Positions 1-9,603 of a DNA stretch of 33,702 nucleotides are shown one piece after another. The notes under the pieces are model-generated. The model saw only the letters and a program-made list of their open reading frames with translations. It was not told where the DNA came from and made no database searches. The translations under genes and the position numbers were made by a program. Each line of letters begins with the position of its first letter. Position 1 is the stretch's first letter. This DNA is from Acidobacteriaceae bacterium (GTDB lineage: Bacteria; Acidobacteriota; Terriglobia; Bryobacterales; Bryobacteraceae). The stretch is from assembly GCA_025360145.1 (NCBI GenBank), contig JANYCV010000469.1:1-33702 (forward strand). The letters are read 5' to 3'.

Positions 1-497
1 GTAAGCTCTACATCGATTTCGGAAAGGAGCTTCTTGCCCGCCGGATCGAGTTCCGCACCTTGGCGGCGAAAGGCGTCCAGCGTCTTGGTCAGCAGCCGCT
101 TTTTAGTCCCGGTAAGCTGGGCCGCTTCGGGTGTAGCCGCAAATTCCTGGACCACGCGCCAGAGTCCGGCGTCGAGCACGATGCCGGTGTAGTATTCGCT
201 GACTTCCGGTTGCACGGCATTGTAGGCGGCGCGCAGTTCGGGATAAGTCGTCACCGACTCCAAATGCCCGGCCACCTGCATTGCGTAGTTCAGCTTCTCG
301 GTCATGTCCTCCAGCGCCATCAGGGTGTTCGCGAATGTGCGCGGCCCGGTGCTTTCGGCCAGGGCTTTCTGACTTTCCCGCGACTGCCGTAGAAGCTCCT
401 GAACGGCAGGCTCAATGTGTTCGGCGCGAATCTGGTCGAACGGAATCTGGAAGCGAATTTCAAGTAACGGATTTGCGGGGGCGGCTGTAGTTGGCAT
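1..497 (-). CDS. M3-family oligopeptidase (oligopeptidase A / PrlC-like), N-terminal part; runs off the left edge
   Basis: Own translation from ATG at 497 (minus): MPTTAAPANPLLEIRFQIPFDQIRAEHIEPAVQELLRQSRESQKALAESTGPRTFANTLMALEDMTEKLNYAMQVAGHLESVTTYPELRAAYNAVQPEVSEYYTGIVLDAGLWRVVQEFAAT... Open to position 1. Matches the N-terminal helical region of M3 peptidases. Absent from the ORF track because it is truncated. Confidence 0.85.
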   Translation of the reverse strand, partial: MPTTAAPANPLLEIRFQIPFDQIRAEHIEPAVQELLRQSRESQKALAESTGPRTFANTLMALEDMTEKLNYAMQVAGHLESVTTYPELRAAYNAVQPEVSEYYTGIVLDAGLWRVVQEFAATPEAAQLTGTKKRLLTKTLDAFRRQGAELDPAGKKLLSEIDVEL

Positions 498-511
498 GGA
501 TCTCGCACTAT

Positions 512-1523
512 TATTATCTCGCGAGACTTTCATTCATCAGGATTTTCGGCTGGACGGCGCTATTTACCGCCGCGGTTGCCGATTGTCAGGAAATTAAGAA
601 GTTGAAGCTTACACCGGAGACTACTCTGCGAGTACGAAGCGGGTGATGCGGATCCACTCGGGCGATACGGTGGAACTTGAAACGCATTCCAGGGATCCGG
701 ACCGGCTGCTTGCCAGGGGCGTTCCGGCGGATCAGATTCCGGCGGCACTGCGCGAGATTTATGCGAAGGTGACAAACAAAGGACCGGGCGGGCACATTCT
801 GACGGGGCCGATCTATGTGGAGGAAGCTGAGCCGGGCGACGTGTTGGAGGTGCAGATTAAGGCGATTTGGCTATCGGTGCCGTATGCGTACAATTCGTTT
901 CGTCCGGGCGCCGCGTTTCTTCCTGACGATTTTCCGTACACGCGGAACAAGATGATCCCGTTGGACCGGGAGCGCATGGTTGGGCATTTCGCGCCGGGCG
1001 TGGATCTGCCGTTGCGTCCGTTTTTCGGGAGCATGGGCGTGGCTCCGCCGGAGGCGAACGGCCGGATCAATAGTGCGCCGCCGTGGATTCACGCCGGAAA
1101 TCTGGACAACAAGGAACTGGTGGCGGGCACGATGTTGTATATTCCCGTACACGCGAAGGGCGCGCTGTTTAAGTGGGCGACGGACATGCGGGCCAGGGCG
1201 ATGGAGAGGTGGATATCACGGCGCTGGAGACTTCGCTCGACGGCACCTTTCGATTTGTGGTGCGGAAAGATTTAAAGCTGCGCTGGCCACGGGCGGAGAC
1301 GGCGACGCACTACATCACGATGGGGCTGCATGAAGATTTGACTGAAGCCACAAAGCTCTGCGTGCGCGAGACGGTGGATTTTCCGATGACGGAGAAAAAG
1401 CTGAGCCGCGACGACGCTTACATGTTGACGAGTGTGGCCGTGGATTTGAGAATCACGCAGTGGGTGGATGGGAATAAGGGCGTGCATGCGATGATTCCCA
1501 AGTCTATTTTTGCGGGAAAGTAA
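512..1523 (+). pseudogene. acetamidase/formamidase family protein, disrupted by at least one frameshift
   Basis: ORF 643-1275 (MRIHSGDTVELETHS...GHFAPGVDLPLRPFFGSMGVAPPEANGRI...GNLDNKELVAGTMLYIPVHAKGALF) continues in another frame as ORF 1173-1523 (VGDGHAGQGDGEVDITALETSLDGTFRFVVRKDLKLRWPRAETATHYITMGL...GNKGVHAMIPKSIF). One missing nt near 1171-1174 (tttaag[g]tgggcgac) would restore FKVGDGH. An export-signal-like segment (LSFIRIFGWTALFTAAVADCQEIKKLKLTPETTL) sits upstream in a third frame. Confidence 0.8.
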
Positions 1524-1524
1524 T

Positions 1525-1887
1525 CTAACAAACCTTGCCTTCCAGCGGGTTCGGGAACGTGTCCACGTTGTCTTCCGGATCGGCTGGATCCAGGCATTTG
1601 AAATCCTTTTCGATCATCACGCGCAGCGGCCCGGCTGCTTCCATGCCAACCTGCGAAGAGTTTGCCCAGGCGGCGACCATCGGCTTCGGCACCGTCAGCA
1701 GGATATTGCCGTCACGGTACTCGGCGTTTAACGTTTGTCGATCGGGGTCGGAGTGGATGCGGTAGGTGAGGCGCTGGCCTTGCTCAAACTCGATGTGCTC
1801 CTCAACTGTCCCGGCGTCGCGTAGTTGAGTCACTTCCGTTTGGGTCAGCCGGAGCCGAATGGAGTTGTGCCTGATTCGAAGTTTCAT
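1525..1887 (-). CDS. DUF7009 family protein
   Basis: MKLRIRHNSIRLRLTQTEVTQLRDAGTVEEHIEFEQGQRLTYRI...; ATG at 1887 overlaps the upstream fdhD stop (ATGA). Family recognised from memory. Confidence 0.65.
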   Translation of the reverse strand: MKLRIRHNSIRLRLTQTEVTQLRDAGTVEEHIEFEQGQRLTYRIHSDPDRQTLNAEYRDGNILLTVPKPMVAAWANSSQVGMEAAGPLRVMIEKDFKCLDPADPEDNVDTFPNPLEGKVC

Positions 1888-2726
1888 GGAATGATCCGCC
1901 AATGTCCCGAGTAGATATTAAACTGATTGTGCCGCACGAATCCCAGCAGCGTAACGTGCGACCGTTGTGCCAGTTCGACCGCCAGACTGGACGGCGCGCC
2001 AATAGCTGCGACCACGGGAATGCCCGCCATCACGGCCTTCTGCATCAGTTCAAAGCTCGCCCGGCCGCTTACTAATAATAGGTGCTTGTGAAGCGGAAGC
2101 GCGGCGGCAAGAAACTGCTGACCGATCAGTTTGTCAAGCGCGTTGTGCCGGCCCACGTCTTCGCGAACACTGCGCAGAGTTCCCGTTTCATCGAACAGCG
2201 CCGCCGCATGCAATCCACCCGTTTGGGAAAACACCGGCTGGGCTTGGCGGGCTGACTCCGGCAGTTTGTGGACCAGCGCTGTATCCACCGTAAAGCCCTC
2301 GATCGGTATTGCCGGCGCACCCTGCGCTTCAATGGCGTCCAGCGAAGTTTTCCCGCAGACGCCGCAACTGGACGTGGTGTAGAAGTGGCGATCCAGCCGC
2401 TTGATATCGACCTCTACAGAGGGATGAAGATCCACTTGCAGCTCATTGCTGCTTATGCCGGCGCCGAGGTGGCGGATGGCGACGATATCCGAAGGATCGC
2501 GAACGATACCCTCTCCGACGAGAAAGCCCGCGGCGAGTTCCGCGTCGTCGCCCGGAGTGCGCATAGTGAGCGAGATGCTCTTGGCATGGGCGCGCCCTTT
2601 GAAGTGATAACCAATGCGGATTTCGAGAGGCTCTTCCACTGCGAGAAGATCGCGCTCGCCGGAAATTGTGGAACCGAGCACCTTGCGAACGTGGACCTCC
2701 TCGGTGCTGTTTTGCGGATCCCCCAT
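1884..2726 (-). CDS. fdhD: formate dehydrogenase accessory sulfurtransferase FdhD
   Basis: 280 aa with the CGVCGK motif (TTSSCGVCGKTSLDAIE), EPLEIRIGYHFKGRAHAKSISLTMRTPGDDAELAAGFLVGEGI and REDVGRHNALDKLIG. Confidence 0.92.
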   Translation of the reverse strand: MGDPQNSTEEVHVRKVLGSTISGERDLLAVEEPLEIRIGYHFKGRAHAKSISLTMRTPGDDAELAAGFLVGEGIVRDPSDIVAIRHLGAGISSNELQVDLHPSVEVDIKRLDRHFYTTSSCGVCGKTSLDAIEAQGAPAIPIEGFTVDTALVHKLPESARQAQPVFSQTGGLHAAALFDETGTLRSVREDVGRHNALDKLIGQQFLAAALPLHKHLLLVSGRASFELMQKAVMAGIPVVAAIGAPSSLAVELAQRSHVTLLGFVRHNQFNIYSGHWRIIP

Positions 2727-2762
2727 TTACGTTGGCATCCCGATTGTATAACGTAGAGGGCA

Positions 2763-5039
2763 GTGCCCATCGAACGAAATATTTCGCCGCAACCGCCGGA
2801 GGAAGGAGAGAAGCTTCGGATAACGCCGCCACCTAAGAGCGCCACGGGAATACCGTCCGTGCTGAAATCTCTTGGTTATGCGCTGGAAGAAATGGGGCCG
2901 GTGCGCGCGGCGCAGTCCCTTCTGGCTGCTAATCAGAAAGACGGCTTCGATTGCCCCAGTTGTGCGTGGCCCGATCCGGAAGGCCACCGCCACATGGCCG
3001 AGTTCTGCGAAAACGGCGCGAAGGCAATCGCCTCCGAAGCTACTACCAAGCGCGTGACGCCGGAGTTTTTCAAACAGTGGAGTGTCTCCGCGCTGAGTAA
3101 GCAGTCCGATTTGTGGTTGAACGAACAGGGGCGGTTGACGCAGCCGATGCTGCTGCGCGAAGGCGCGGATCACTACGAGCGGATCGGCTGGCGCGATGCA
3201 TTCCAGATGATTGGCCAGGAGCTGAAAGGCCTAGCCTCGCCGGATGAGGCAATCTTCTACACGTCGGGCCGCACCAGCAATGAAGCGGCATTTCTGTACC
3301 AACTGTTTGTCCGCATGTATGGAACGAATAATCTGCCGGACTGTTCGAATATGTGCCATGAATCGAGCGGCTACGGACTGCGCGAGACTATCGGCGTCGG
3401 CAAGAGCACGGTGACGCTGGAAGAGCTGGAGAATACCGATTGCATCTTCGTGATCGGGCAAAATCCAGGGACGAATCATCCTCGCATGTTGGGTTCGCTG
3501 CAGACTGCGGTGAATAGGGGCGCGACGATTGTCAGTATTAACCCTCTGCCCGAAGTGGGTCTGCAACGTTTTAAACATCCGCAGCAGATATTATCAGTAC
3601 TCGGTTCCGGCACCGCGTTAGCGAAGCTGTTGCTGCAAGTGAGAATCAACGGCGATGTGGCGGTGCTGAAGGGCATCATGAAACTGCTGGTGGAAGCCGA
3701 TGCGCTGGATCATCAGTTTATTCAGGAACACACATCCGGGTACGAGGAGTTCGCGACAGCCCTGGCGCAGACCAGTTGGGACGAGATTCTGAAGGAGAGC
3801 GGGGTTAGCCGGGCTAAGATTGCCGAAGCTGCGGAGATTGTGAAGAAGTCGAAGAACATGATCATCTGCTGGGCCATGGGATTGACGCAGCATAAGAATG
3901 CCGTGGAAAATGTTCGCGAGTTGGTGAACCTGCTGTTGCTGCGCGGAAATATCGGACGGCAGAATGCGGGCGTCTGCTGCGTGCGCGGGCACAGCAACGT
4001 GCAGGGCGACCGCACCATGGGCATCTGGGAAAAGATGGACCAGGGCTTTATGGAGCGGCTGGGCCAGGAGTTTCATTTCGATCCGCCGCGGAAGCATGGC
4101 TATAACACTGTGGAGAGCATCAAGGCGATGCACGATGGGACGGCGAAAGTGTTCATCGCGCTTGGCGGTAATTTTCTGTCGGCGACGCCGGACACGGTAT
4201 ACACCGCGCAGGCGATGCAGAAGTGCAGGTTGACGGTGCAGATTTCCACCAAGCTGAATCGCAGCCATCTGGTGACCGGGAATACGGCGCTGATTCTGCC
4301 GTGCCTGGGGAGGACCGAGGTGGATGGTCAAGAGTCGGGTCCGCAATTCGTCACGGTGGAAAACTCCATGGGTGTAGTGAGCGCGTCAACTGGTCCGCTG
4401 CAGCCGGCATCGGAAGAATTGATGAGCGAACCTGCCATTGTGGCGGGGATCGCGGCGTCCACTTTGGGCGGAAAGATTCCGTGGCAGAAACTGATGGGCG
4501 ATTACGATTCCATCCGGGAACATATTTCCCATGTGGTGGCGGGCTTTGAAGACTTCAACCGGAAGGTTCGCACTCCGGGCGGCTTCCGGTTGGACAACCC
4601 CGCAAGCCGCAGGGTGTTTGGCACTGAATCCGGCAAGGCCAACTTTACGGTGAACCCCATCCGGCCCATTCCGTTGAGCACTGGCGAATTCATCATGATG
4701 ACCATTCGCAGCCACGATCAATTCAACACCACGGTCTACGGAAACGATGATCGGTATCGAGGGATTCGCGGCGGGCGCAGGGTAGTTTTTCTGAATCGGG
4801 AAGACCTTCTCGACGCGGGATTGATCGCAGAACAACGCGTGGATCTGATTAGCACATTCGGCGGCGAGGAACGAATCGCGGAACGATTTACAATTGTCCC
4901 TTACGATATTCCCAGGCGCTGTGCGGCCACTTATTTTCCCGAGACGAACGTGCTGGTACCGCTGGATAGCTTTGCCGACAAGAGCGGGACCCCGACGTCG
5001 AAGTCCGTGGTGATCCGGTTGAGGGCCTCCGCAAATTGA
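2763..5039 (+). CDS. FdhF/YdeP-family molybdopterin oxidoreductase (formate dehydrogenase alpha-like)
   Basis: 758 aa; FDCPSCAWPDPEGHRHMAEFCENGAKAIA; NNLPDCSNMCHESSGYGLRETIGVGKSTVTLEE with Cys at the usual Mo-ligand position; molydopterin-binding C-terminal domain (RSHDQFNTTVYGNDDRYRGI). GTG start. Confidence 0.88.
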   Translation: MPIERNISPQPPEEGEKLRITPPPKSATGIPSVLKSLGYALEEMGPVRAAQSLLAANQKDGFDCPSCAWPDPEGHRHMAEFCENGAKAIASEATTKRVTPEFFKQWSVSALSKQSDLWLNEQGRLTQPMLLREGADHYERIGWRDAFQMIGQELKGLASPDEAIFYTSGRTSNEAAFLYQLFVRMYGTNNLPDCSNMCHESSGYGLRETIGVGKSTVTLEELENTDCIFVIGQNPGTNHPRMLGSLQTAVNRGATIVSINPLPEVGLQRFKHPQQILSVLGSGTALAKLLLQVRINGDVAVLKGIMKLLVEADALDHQFIQEHTSGYEEFATALAQTSWDEILKESGVSRAKIAEAAEIVKKSKNMIICWAMGLTQHKNAVENVRELVNLLLLRGNIGRQNAGVCCVRGHSNVQGDRTMGIWEKMDQGFMERLGQEFHFDPPRKHGYNTVESIKAMHDGTAKVFIALGGNFLSATPDTVYTAQAMQKCRLTVQISTKLNRSHLVTGNTALILPCLGRTEVDGQESGPQFVTVENSMGVVSASTGPLQPASEELMSEPAIVAGIAASTLGGKIPWQKLMGDYDSIREHISHVVAGFEDFNRKVRTPGGFRLDNPASRRVFGTESGKANFTVNPIRPIPLSTGEFIMMTIRSHDQFNTTVYGNDDRYRGIRGGRRVVFLNREDLLDAGLIAEQRVDLISTFGGEERIAERFTIVPYDIPRRCAATYFPETNVLVPLDSFADKSGTPTSKSVVIRLRASAN

Positions 5040-6235
5040 CAAGCTGGGTTGCATCGGCGAACCGGAGCGGGACCGATTTTCCCATGGAGAATCTGCCCTA
5101 CGGCGTGTTCCGGAAACGAGGCAGAGCCGACGCTCCGCGCGTGGGCGTCGCCATCGGCGATCATGTGCTCGACATCGGCCGCTGCGGGCAGAATGGACTA
5201 TTCGAAGGAACGGCGGATTTCGCGGCATCGGCTTGCCAGGCGCCGTCGTTGAACTTTCTGATGTCGTTGGGTGCGCCGCACTGGCACGCGTTGCGCGCAC
5301 GGATCACCGAACTGCTGAGCGAGAGCTGCCCGGATCTGCAGGAACAACGCGACGGGCTGGTAGCGGCGGCGCTGATTCCAATGGAAGAGGCCGAGATGTT
5401 TCTGCCGTGCGAGATTGGCGACTACACGGATTTCTATGCGTCGATTCATCACGCCACGCGCGTGGGGAAATTGTTCCGTCCCGCAAATCCTCTGCTTCCC
5501 AACTACAGGCAGCTCCCGATTGCGTATCATGGCCGCGCGTCTTCCATTGTGGTGAGTGGTGCGCCGATCCGGCGGCCCAAGGGACAGACGCGCGCGGATT
5601 CGTTCGGCCCGACGGAGTCGCTGGACTACGAGATCGAGGTTGGGGCCTTCATCGGCACAGGGAACGCGCTGGGCGAAGCAGTGGGAATCGATGAGGCGAG
5701 CACGCATCTATTTGGTTTTTGCCTGCTGAACGACTGGTCCGCTCGCGATATACAAAAGTGGGAATCGCAACCGCTGGGACCGTTTCTGGGCAAGAGTTTC
5801 GCCACCAGCATTTCACCATGGGTGGTGACGACGGAAGCGCTGGCGCCGTATCGCACAACGGCGGTTCCTCACGATCCGGCTCCTTTGCCGTATCTGTTTT
5901 CGGAGGGGGATCAACAGAACGGTGCAATCGATATCACGCTGGAAGTGTGGCTGAATCAAGAGCTAATGAGCTGCGGGAACTTTCGTGAAATGTACTGGAC
6001 GTTTGCGCAGATGCTGACCCACCACACCAGCAACGGATGTAACCTGCGGGTAGGGGATCTGATCGCGAGCGGCACCGCATCCGGCGCGGCGGAAGAATCG
6101 CGGGGATGCCTGCTGGAGATCAATTCCGGCCGCTTCCTCAAAGACGGAGACGAAGTGATTTTGCGTGGTTACTGCGAACGCGATGGGCTTTCGCGGATCG
6201 GATTCGGGGAATGCCGAGGCACGGTGGTTGGATGA
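5036..6235 (+). CDS. fahA: fumarylacetoacetase
   Basis: 399 aa; DYTDFYASIHHATRVGKLFRPANPLLPNYRQLPIAYHGRASSIVVSG...RRPKGQTRADSFGPTESLDYEIEVGAFIGTGNALGE...NDWSARDIQKWESQPLGPFLGKSFATSISPWVVT. TTGA overlap with the upstream stop; an alternative start is ATG 5084. Confidence 0.93.
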   Translation: MTSWVASANRSGTDFPMENLPYGVFRKRGRADAPRVGVAIGDHVLDIGRCGQNGLFEGTADFAASACQAPSLNFLMSLGAPHWHALRARITELLSESCPDLQEQRDGLVAAALIPMEEAEMFLPCEIGDYTDFYASIHHATRVGKLFRPANPLLPNYRQLPIAYHGRASSIVVSGAPIRRPKGQTRADSFGPTESLDYEIEVGAFIGTGNALGEAVGIDEASTHLFGFCLLNDWSARDIQKWESQPLGPFLGKSFATSISPWVVTTEALAPYRTTAVPHDPAPLPYLFSEGDQQNGAIDITLEVWLNQELMSCGNFREMYWTFAQMLTHHTSNGCNLRVGDLIASGTASGAAEESRGCLLEINSGRFLKDGDEVILRGYCERDGLSRIGFGECRGTVVG

Positions 6236-9200
6236 AACTTTCAGATCGATACACGCAGGAACGCGGTACGGCCTATCTTACCGGCATTCAGGCGCTGGTG
6301 CGGCTGCCGATGGATCAGATCCGCCGCGATCGGGTGTCCGGGTTCAACAACGCGGCGTTTATTTCCGGATATGAAGGTTCACCGCTGGCTGGTTACGACA
6401 TGGCTCTGCTGCGGTCGAAGCCGTTGCTGGAGCCGCTCAACATTCATTTCATTCCTGGCATGAATGAAGAGATTGCGGCTACATCGGTAATGGGCAGCCA
6501 GATGTTCGAAGTCTTTGGAGGGGCGAAGTTCGATGGCGTGCTTGGCATCTGGTATGGCAAAGGGCCGGGTGTGGACCGCTGCGGCGATGTGTTCCGGCAC
6601 GCGAACTTCGCGGGGTCGGCGAAACATAACGCGGCACTGGTGTTGGCCGGCGACGATCATTCGGCGAAGAGTTCCACCATTCCGCATCAAAGCGATTTGA
6701 GCCTGTTCAACGTGGGCATGCCTGTGGTGTTCCCTGGCAATTCACAGGAGACGCTGGACTACGGTTTGCTGGCGTTTTCGATGGGACGTCACAGTGGCGC
6801 TTGGATCGGCATGAAAATGGTTACCAACGTCTGCGATGGCGGCGGCACGGTGACGCTTGATCCGGAACGGCTCTCGATCACGATTCCCGAGGGTTATGAA
6901 AAAGTAACGGACTCCAGACTGGTGACGCCGGTAACGCTCGCGCTCGAATACGAACTGCACACGCGCAGGTTGGATGCGGCGCGGGAGTTCGCGCGGGTGA
7001 ATCGTCTGAATCGCTTTCATGGGGCGCGCGGTGGAGCGTCATTGGGAATCGTGTCCACAGGCAAGGCGTATTACGACTTGATGCAAGCCTTGGCGGACCT
7101 GGGAATTCGCGAGTCCGAATTGCCGGAGCTTGGGATCCGGATAGCGAAGTTCGGCATGACGTATCCGCTGGAGCCGGTGTTCACGCGCGAATTCGCTGCC
7201 GGGTTACAGACGCTTCTGGTGGTGGAAGAGAAGCGTAGCTTCGTGGAGTTTCAGCTTCGCGATTTGCTGTATTCCGAGGCGCAGCGGCCAGTGATTCTGG
7301 GAAAGATCGATGCGGATGGATTGCCGCTTCTGCCGTCCACCGGAGAGCTGGATCCGGACATTATCGCGAGAGTGATTGCGCGGCTTCTAGCTGCGCATCC
7401 ACGGGAAAGCATTCGAGCGCGGATGACGAAGCTGGATGAAATTCAAAGCCGGCCGCGTGAAGTTTTCTCCACACGGCATCCCACGTTCTGTTCCGGGTGC
7501 CCGCACAATCGATCCACGCTGCTGCTGAAAGGGCAAGTGGCCGGGGGAGGAATCGGTTGCCATTCCATGGCGATCACGCTGGGGGACATGGACCGCGGGT
7601 TCGGCTTCCTGACGCAGATGGGCGGCGAGGGTGCGGGTTGGATTGGGATGGCTCCGTTCATGGAACGCGGCCACATCTTTCAAAACGTGGGCGACGGAAC
7701 TTATTTTCACTCGGGGTCGCTGCCGGTGCAGGCTTGCATCGCGGCGGGTGTGAACATCACGTTCAAGATTTTGCTCAACGGGCACGTTTCCATGACCGGC
7801 GGACAGTTGGTGATGGGGGCCTTGCCGGTGCCCGCGCTCACTCGCAAGCTGGAAGCGGAAGGCGTGAAGCGGACGGTGGTGTTGACCGAAGATACGGACC
7901 GGTACATCGACGTGGAGTTGGCGGCGAATGCAGTGTTGCGGGATCGCAGCGAACTGGAGCGCACGCTCGCGGAGCTGGAGAAAGTGGCCGGTGTAACCGT
8001 TCTGATTTACGACCAGGAGTGCGCCGCGGAGAAGCGGCGGGCGCGCTCGCGGGGCAAGCAGGTGGAGCCGGTGAAGCGGCTGGTGATTCACGAAGAAGTC
8101 TGTGAGGGCTGCGGCGATTGCGTGAAAGCGTCGAATTGCATGAGCCTGCATCCGGTTTCGACAGAGCTGGGGCAGAAGATGCAGATTCACCAATCTTCCT
8201 GCAACAAAGACTATTCGTGCGCCATTGGAGACTGCCCGAGTTTCTTAACGGTGAAGATCAAGCCGGGGACGGGGCTCGCGAAACGTCCGGTGCCAAGCCT
8301 GCCGCCAGCCGATGTCACGGGGCCGGTGAACCCGGTACAGGCCGGCGATGGATATCGCATCGTGATGCCGGGCATCGGCGGTACAGGCGTGTTGACGATC
8401 AACGCGCTGCTGGCAACCGCGGCCACTCTGGAAGGGAAGCAGGTGCTGACGCTGGATCAAACGGGACTGGCGCAGAAAGGCGGCGCGGTGGTCTCCAGCA
8501 TCGTGATCGCGGACCGTGCGATTGAAGCTTCGGCGAGAGTCAATGCCGGAAACGCCCACCTGATTCTGGGTTTCGATTTGCTGGGGGTGATGAGTCCGGA
8601 GACTGCGAAGTGCGCGCATCCTGGGCGCACGGTGGCGGTGATCAACACGCAGCTTACACCGACGCACGACAGCATTCGCAGCCTGACCGTGTTGCAGGAA
8701 CCCGAACGGCTGGTTCACCGGATTAACCAAATCACCAAGCCGGGCCGCAACGTTTTCGTTGATGCCAGCCGGTTGGCGGATCGCTTATTCGGAAGCCATC
8801 TGCAAGTGAATATCTTTCTGCTGGGTGTGGCATTTCAGGCGGGGCTGATTCCGCTGGCGGAGGAGTCGCTGCAGGAAGCGGTGCGGTTGAATCAGGTGGA
8901 CATCGAAAAGAATCTGCAAGCGTTCTTGTGGGGCCGGAAGCATTACGTGGATTCCGCCTGGGTGGAGCAGCAGATTTCGCCGGCCGTTGTGCAGCGCGCG
9001 GGAATCGACAGAGTGTTGGAGTTGACGCTCTATCAGAATGAAGCGTACGCGCGGTCGTATCGGGATTTCGTGCAGATGGTGGAAGCGCGCGCGCCCGCTT
9101 TGAAAGATACGGTGGCACGGTGTCTCTACAAATTGATGGCGTACAAAGATGAGTACGAAGTGGCGCGGCTGCTGACGAATCCGGAGAGAGAAAGAGCTAT

Positions 9201-9603
9201 CAGCGAAATGTGGGAAGCGGCGGAATCGGTTTCCTATAACTTGCATCCGCCATTTCTGCGGAAGTTCGGAGTGAAGCGCAAATTGCAGTTGGGTCCGTGG
9301 TTCCGGTTCCCCTTGCGGATGTTGGCGAACCTGAAAGTGCTACGAGGCACGCCGCTGGATGTTTTCGGCCTGACCGCGCACCGGCGTGAAGAACGGAGCC
9401 TTGCGGGGTGGTATCGGAAGCTGGTGGAAGACGTGATCGCCAATCCGGGGGCCGATGCGCTGGAGATTGTGGCGTTGCCGGAACAGATCCGTGGTTATGA
9501 GGGGATCAAAGAAGAAAGTATCCGGCGTGTGAAGCGGCTTGCGGCAAAAAAACTTCTGGTTCATGCTAGTCTTCCTGTTAGTTCCCCATTTATTCTTCAA
9601 TGA
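6232..9603 (+). CDS. indolepyruvate:ferredoxin oxidoreductase family protein (fused subunits)
   Basis: ORF track starts at 6106, but MKLSDRYTQERGTAYLTGIQALVRLPMDQIRRDR begins at ATG 6232 (ATGA overlap with fahA). TPP-binding part (FCSGCPHNRSTLL...GIGCHSMAITLGDMDRG), ferredoxin-like Cys segment (CEGCGDCVKASNC...SCNKDYSCAIGDCPSFL) and gamma-type domain (GIGGTGVLTINALLATAA). Confidence 0.9.
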   Translation: MKLSDRYTQERGTAYLTGIQALVRLPMDQIRRDRVSGFNNAAFISGYEGSPLAGYDMALLRSKPLLEPLNIHFIPGMNEEIAATSVMGSQMFEVFGGAKFDGVLGIWYGKGPGVDRCGDVFRHANFAGSAKHNAALVLAGDDHSAKSSTIPHQSDLSLFNVGMPVVFPGNSQETLDYGLLAFSMGRHSGAWIGMKMVTNVCDGGGTVTLDPERLSITIPEGYEKVTDSRLVTPVTLALEYELHTRRLDAAREFARVNRLNRFHGARGGASLGIVSTGKAYYDLMQALADLGIRESELPELGIRIAKFGMTYPLEPVFTREFAAGLQTLLVVEEKRSFVEFQLRDLLYSEAQRPVILGKIDADGLPLLPSTGELDPDIIARVIARLLAAHPRESIRARMTKLDEIQSRPREVFSTRHPTFCSGCPHNRSTLLLKGQVAGGGIGCHSMAITLGDMDRGFGFLTQMGGEGAGWIGMAPFMERGHIFQNVGDGTYFHSGSLPVQACIAAGVNITFKILLNGHVSMTGGQLVMGALPVPALTRKLEAEGVKRTVVLTEDTDRYIDVELAANAVLRDRSELERTLAELEKVAGVTVLIYDQECAAEKRRARSRGKQVEPVKRLVIHEEVCEGCGDCVKASNCMSLHPVSTELGQKMQIHQSSCNKDYSCAIGDCPSFLTVKIKPGTGLAKRPVPSLPPADVTGPVNPVQAGDGYRIVMPGIGGTGVLTINALLATAATLEGKQVLTLDQTGLAQKGGAVVSSIVIADRAIEASARVNAGNAHLILGFDLLGVMSPETAKCAHPGRTVAVINTQLTPTHDSIRSLTVLQEPERLVHRINQITKPGRNVFVDASRLADRLFGSHLQVNIFLLGVAFQAGLIPLAEESLQEAVRLNQVDIEKNLQAFLWGRKHYVDSAWVEQQISPAVVQRAGIDRVLELTLYQNEAYARSYRDFVQMVEARAPALKDTVARCLYKLMAYKDEYEVARLLTNPERERAISEMWEAAESVSYNLHPPFLRKFGVKRKLQLGPWFRFPLRMLANLKVLRGTPLDVFGLTAHRREERSLAGWYRKLVEDVIANPGADALEIVALPEQIRGYEGIKEESIRRVKRLAAKKLLVHASLPVSSPFILQ

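Noticed and set aside
3618-4346. 242-aa minus-strand ORF
   Set aside because: Antisense to the FdhF-like gene, which has clear homology.
4386-5300. 304-aa minus-strand ORF spanning the fdhF-like/fahA junction
   Set aside because: Arg/Ser/Pro-rich shadow of two well-supported coding regions.
6106-6231. N-terminal 42 codons of the 1165-aa ORF
   Set aside because: They overlap the end of fahA in another frame; the IOR family sequence begins at ATG 6232 with an ATGA coupling overlap.
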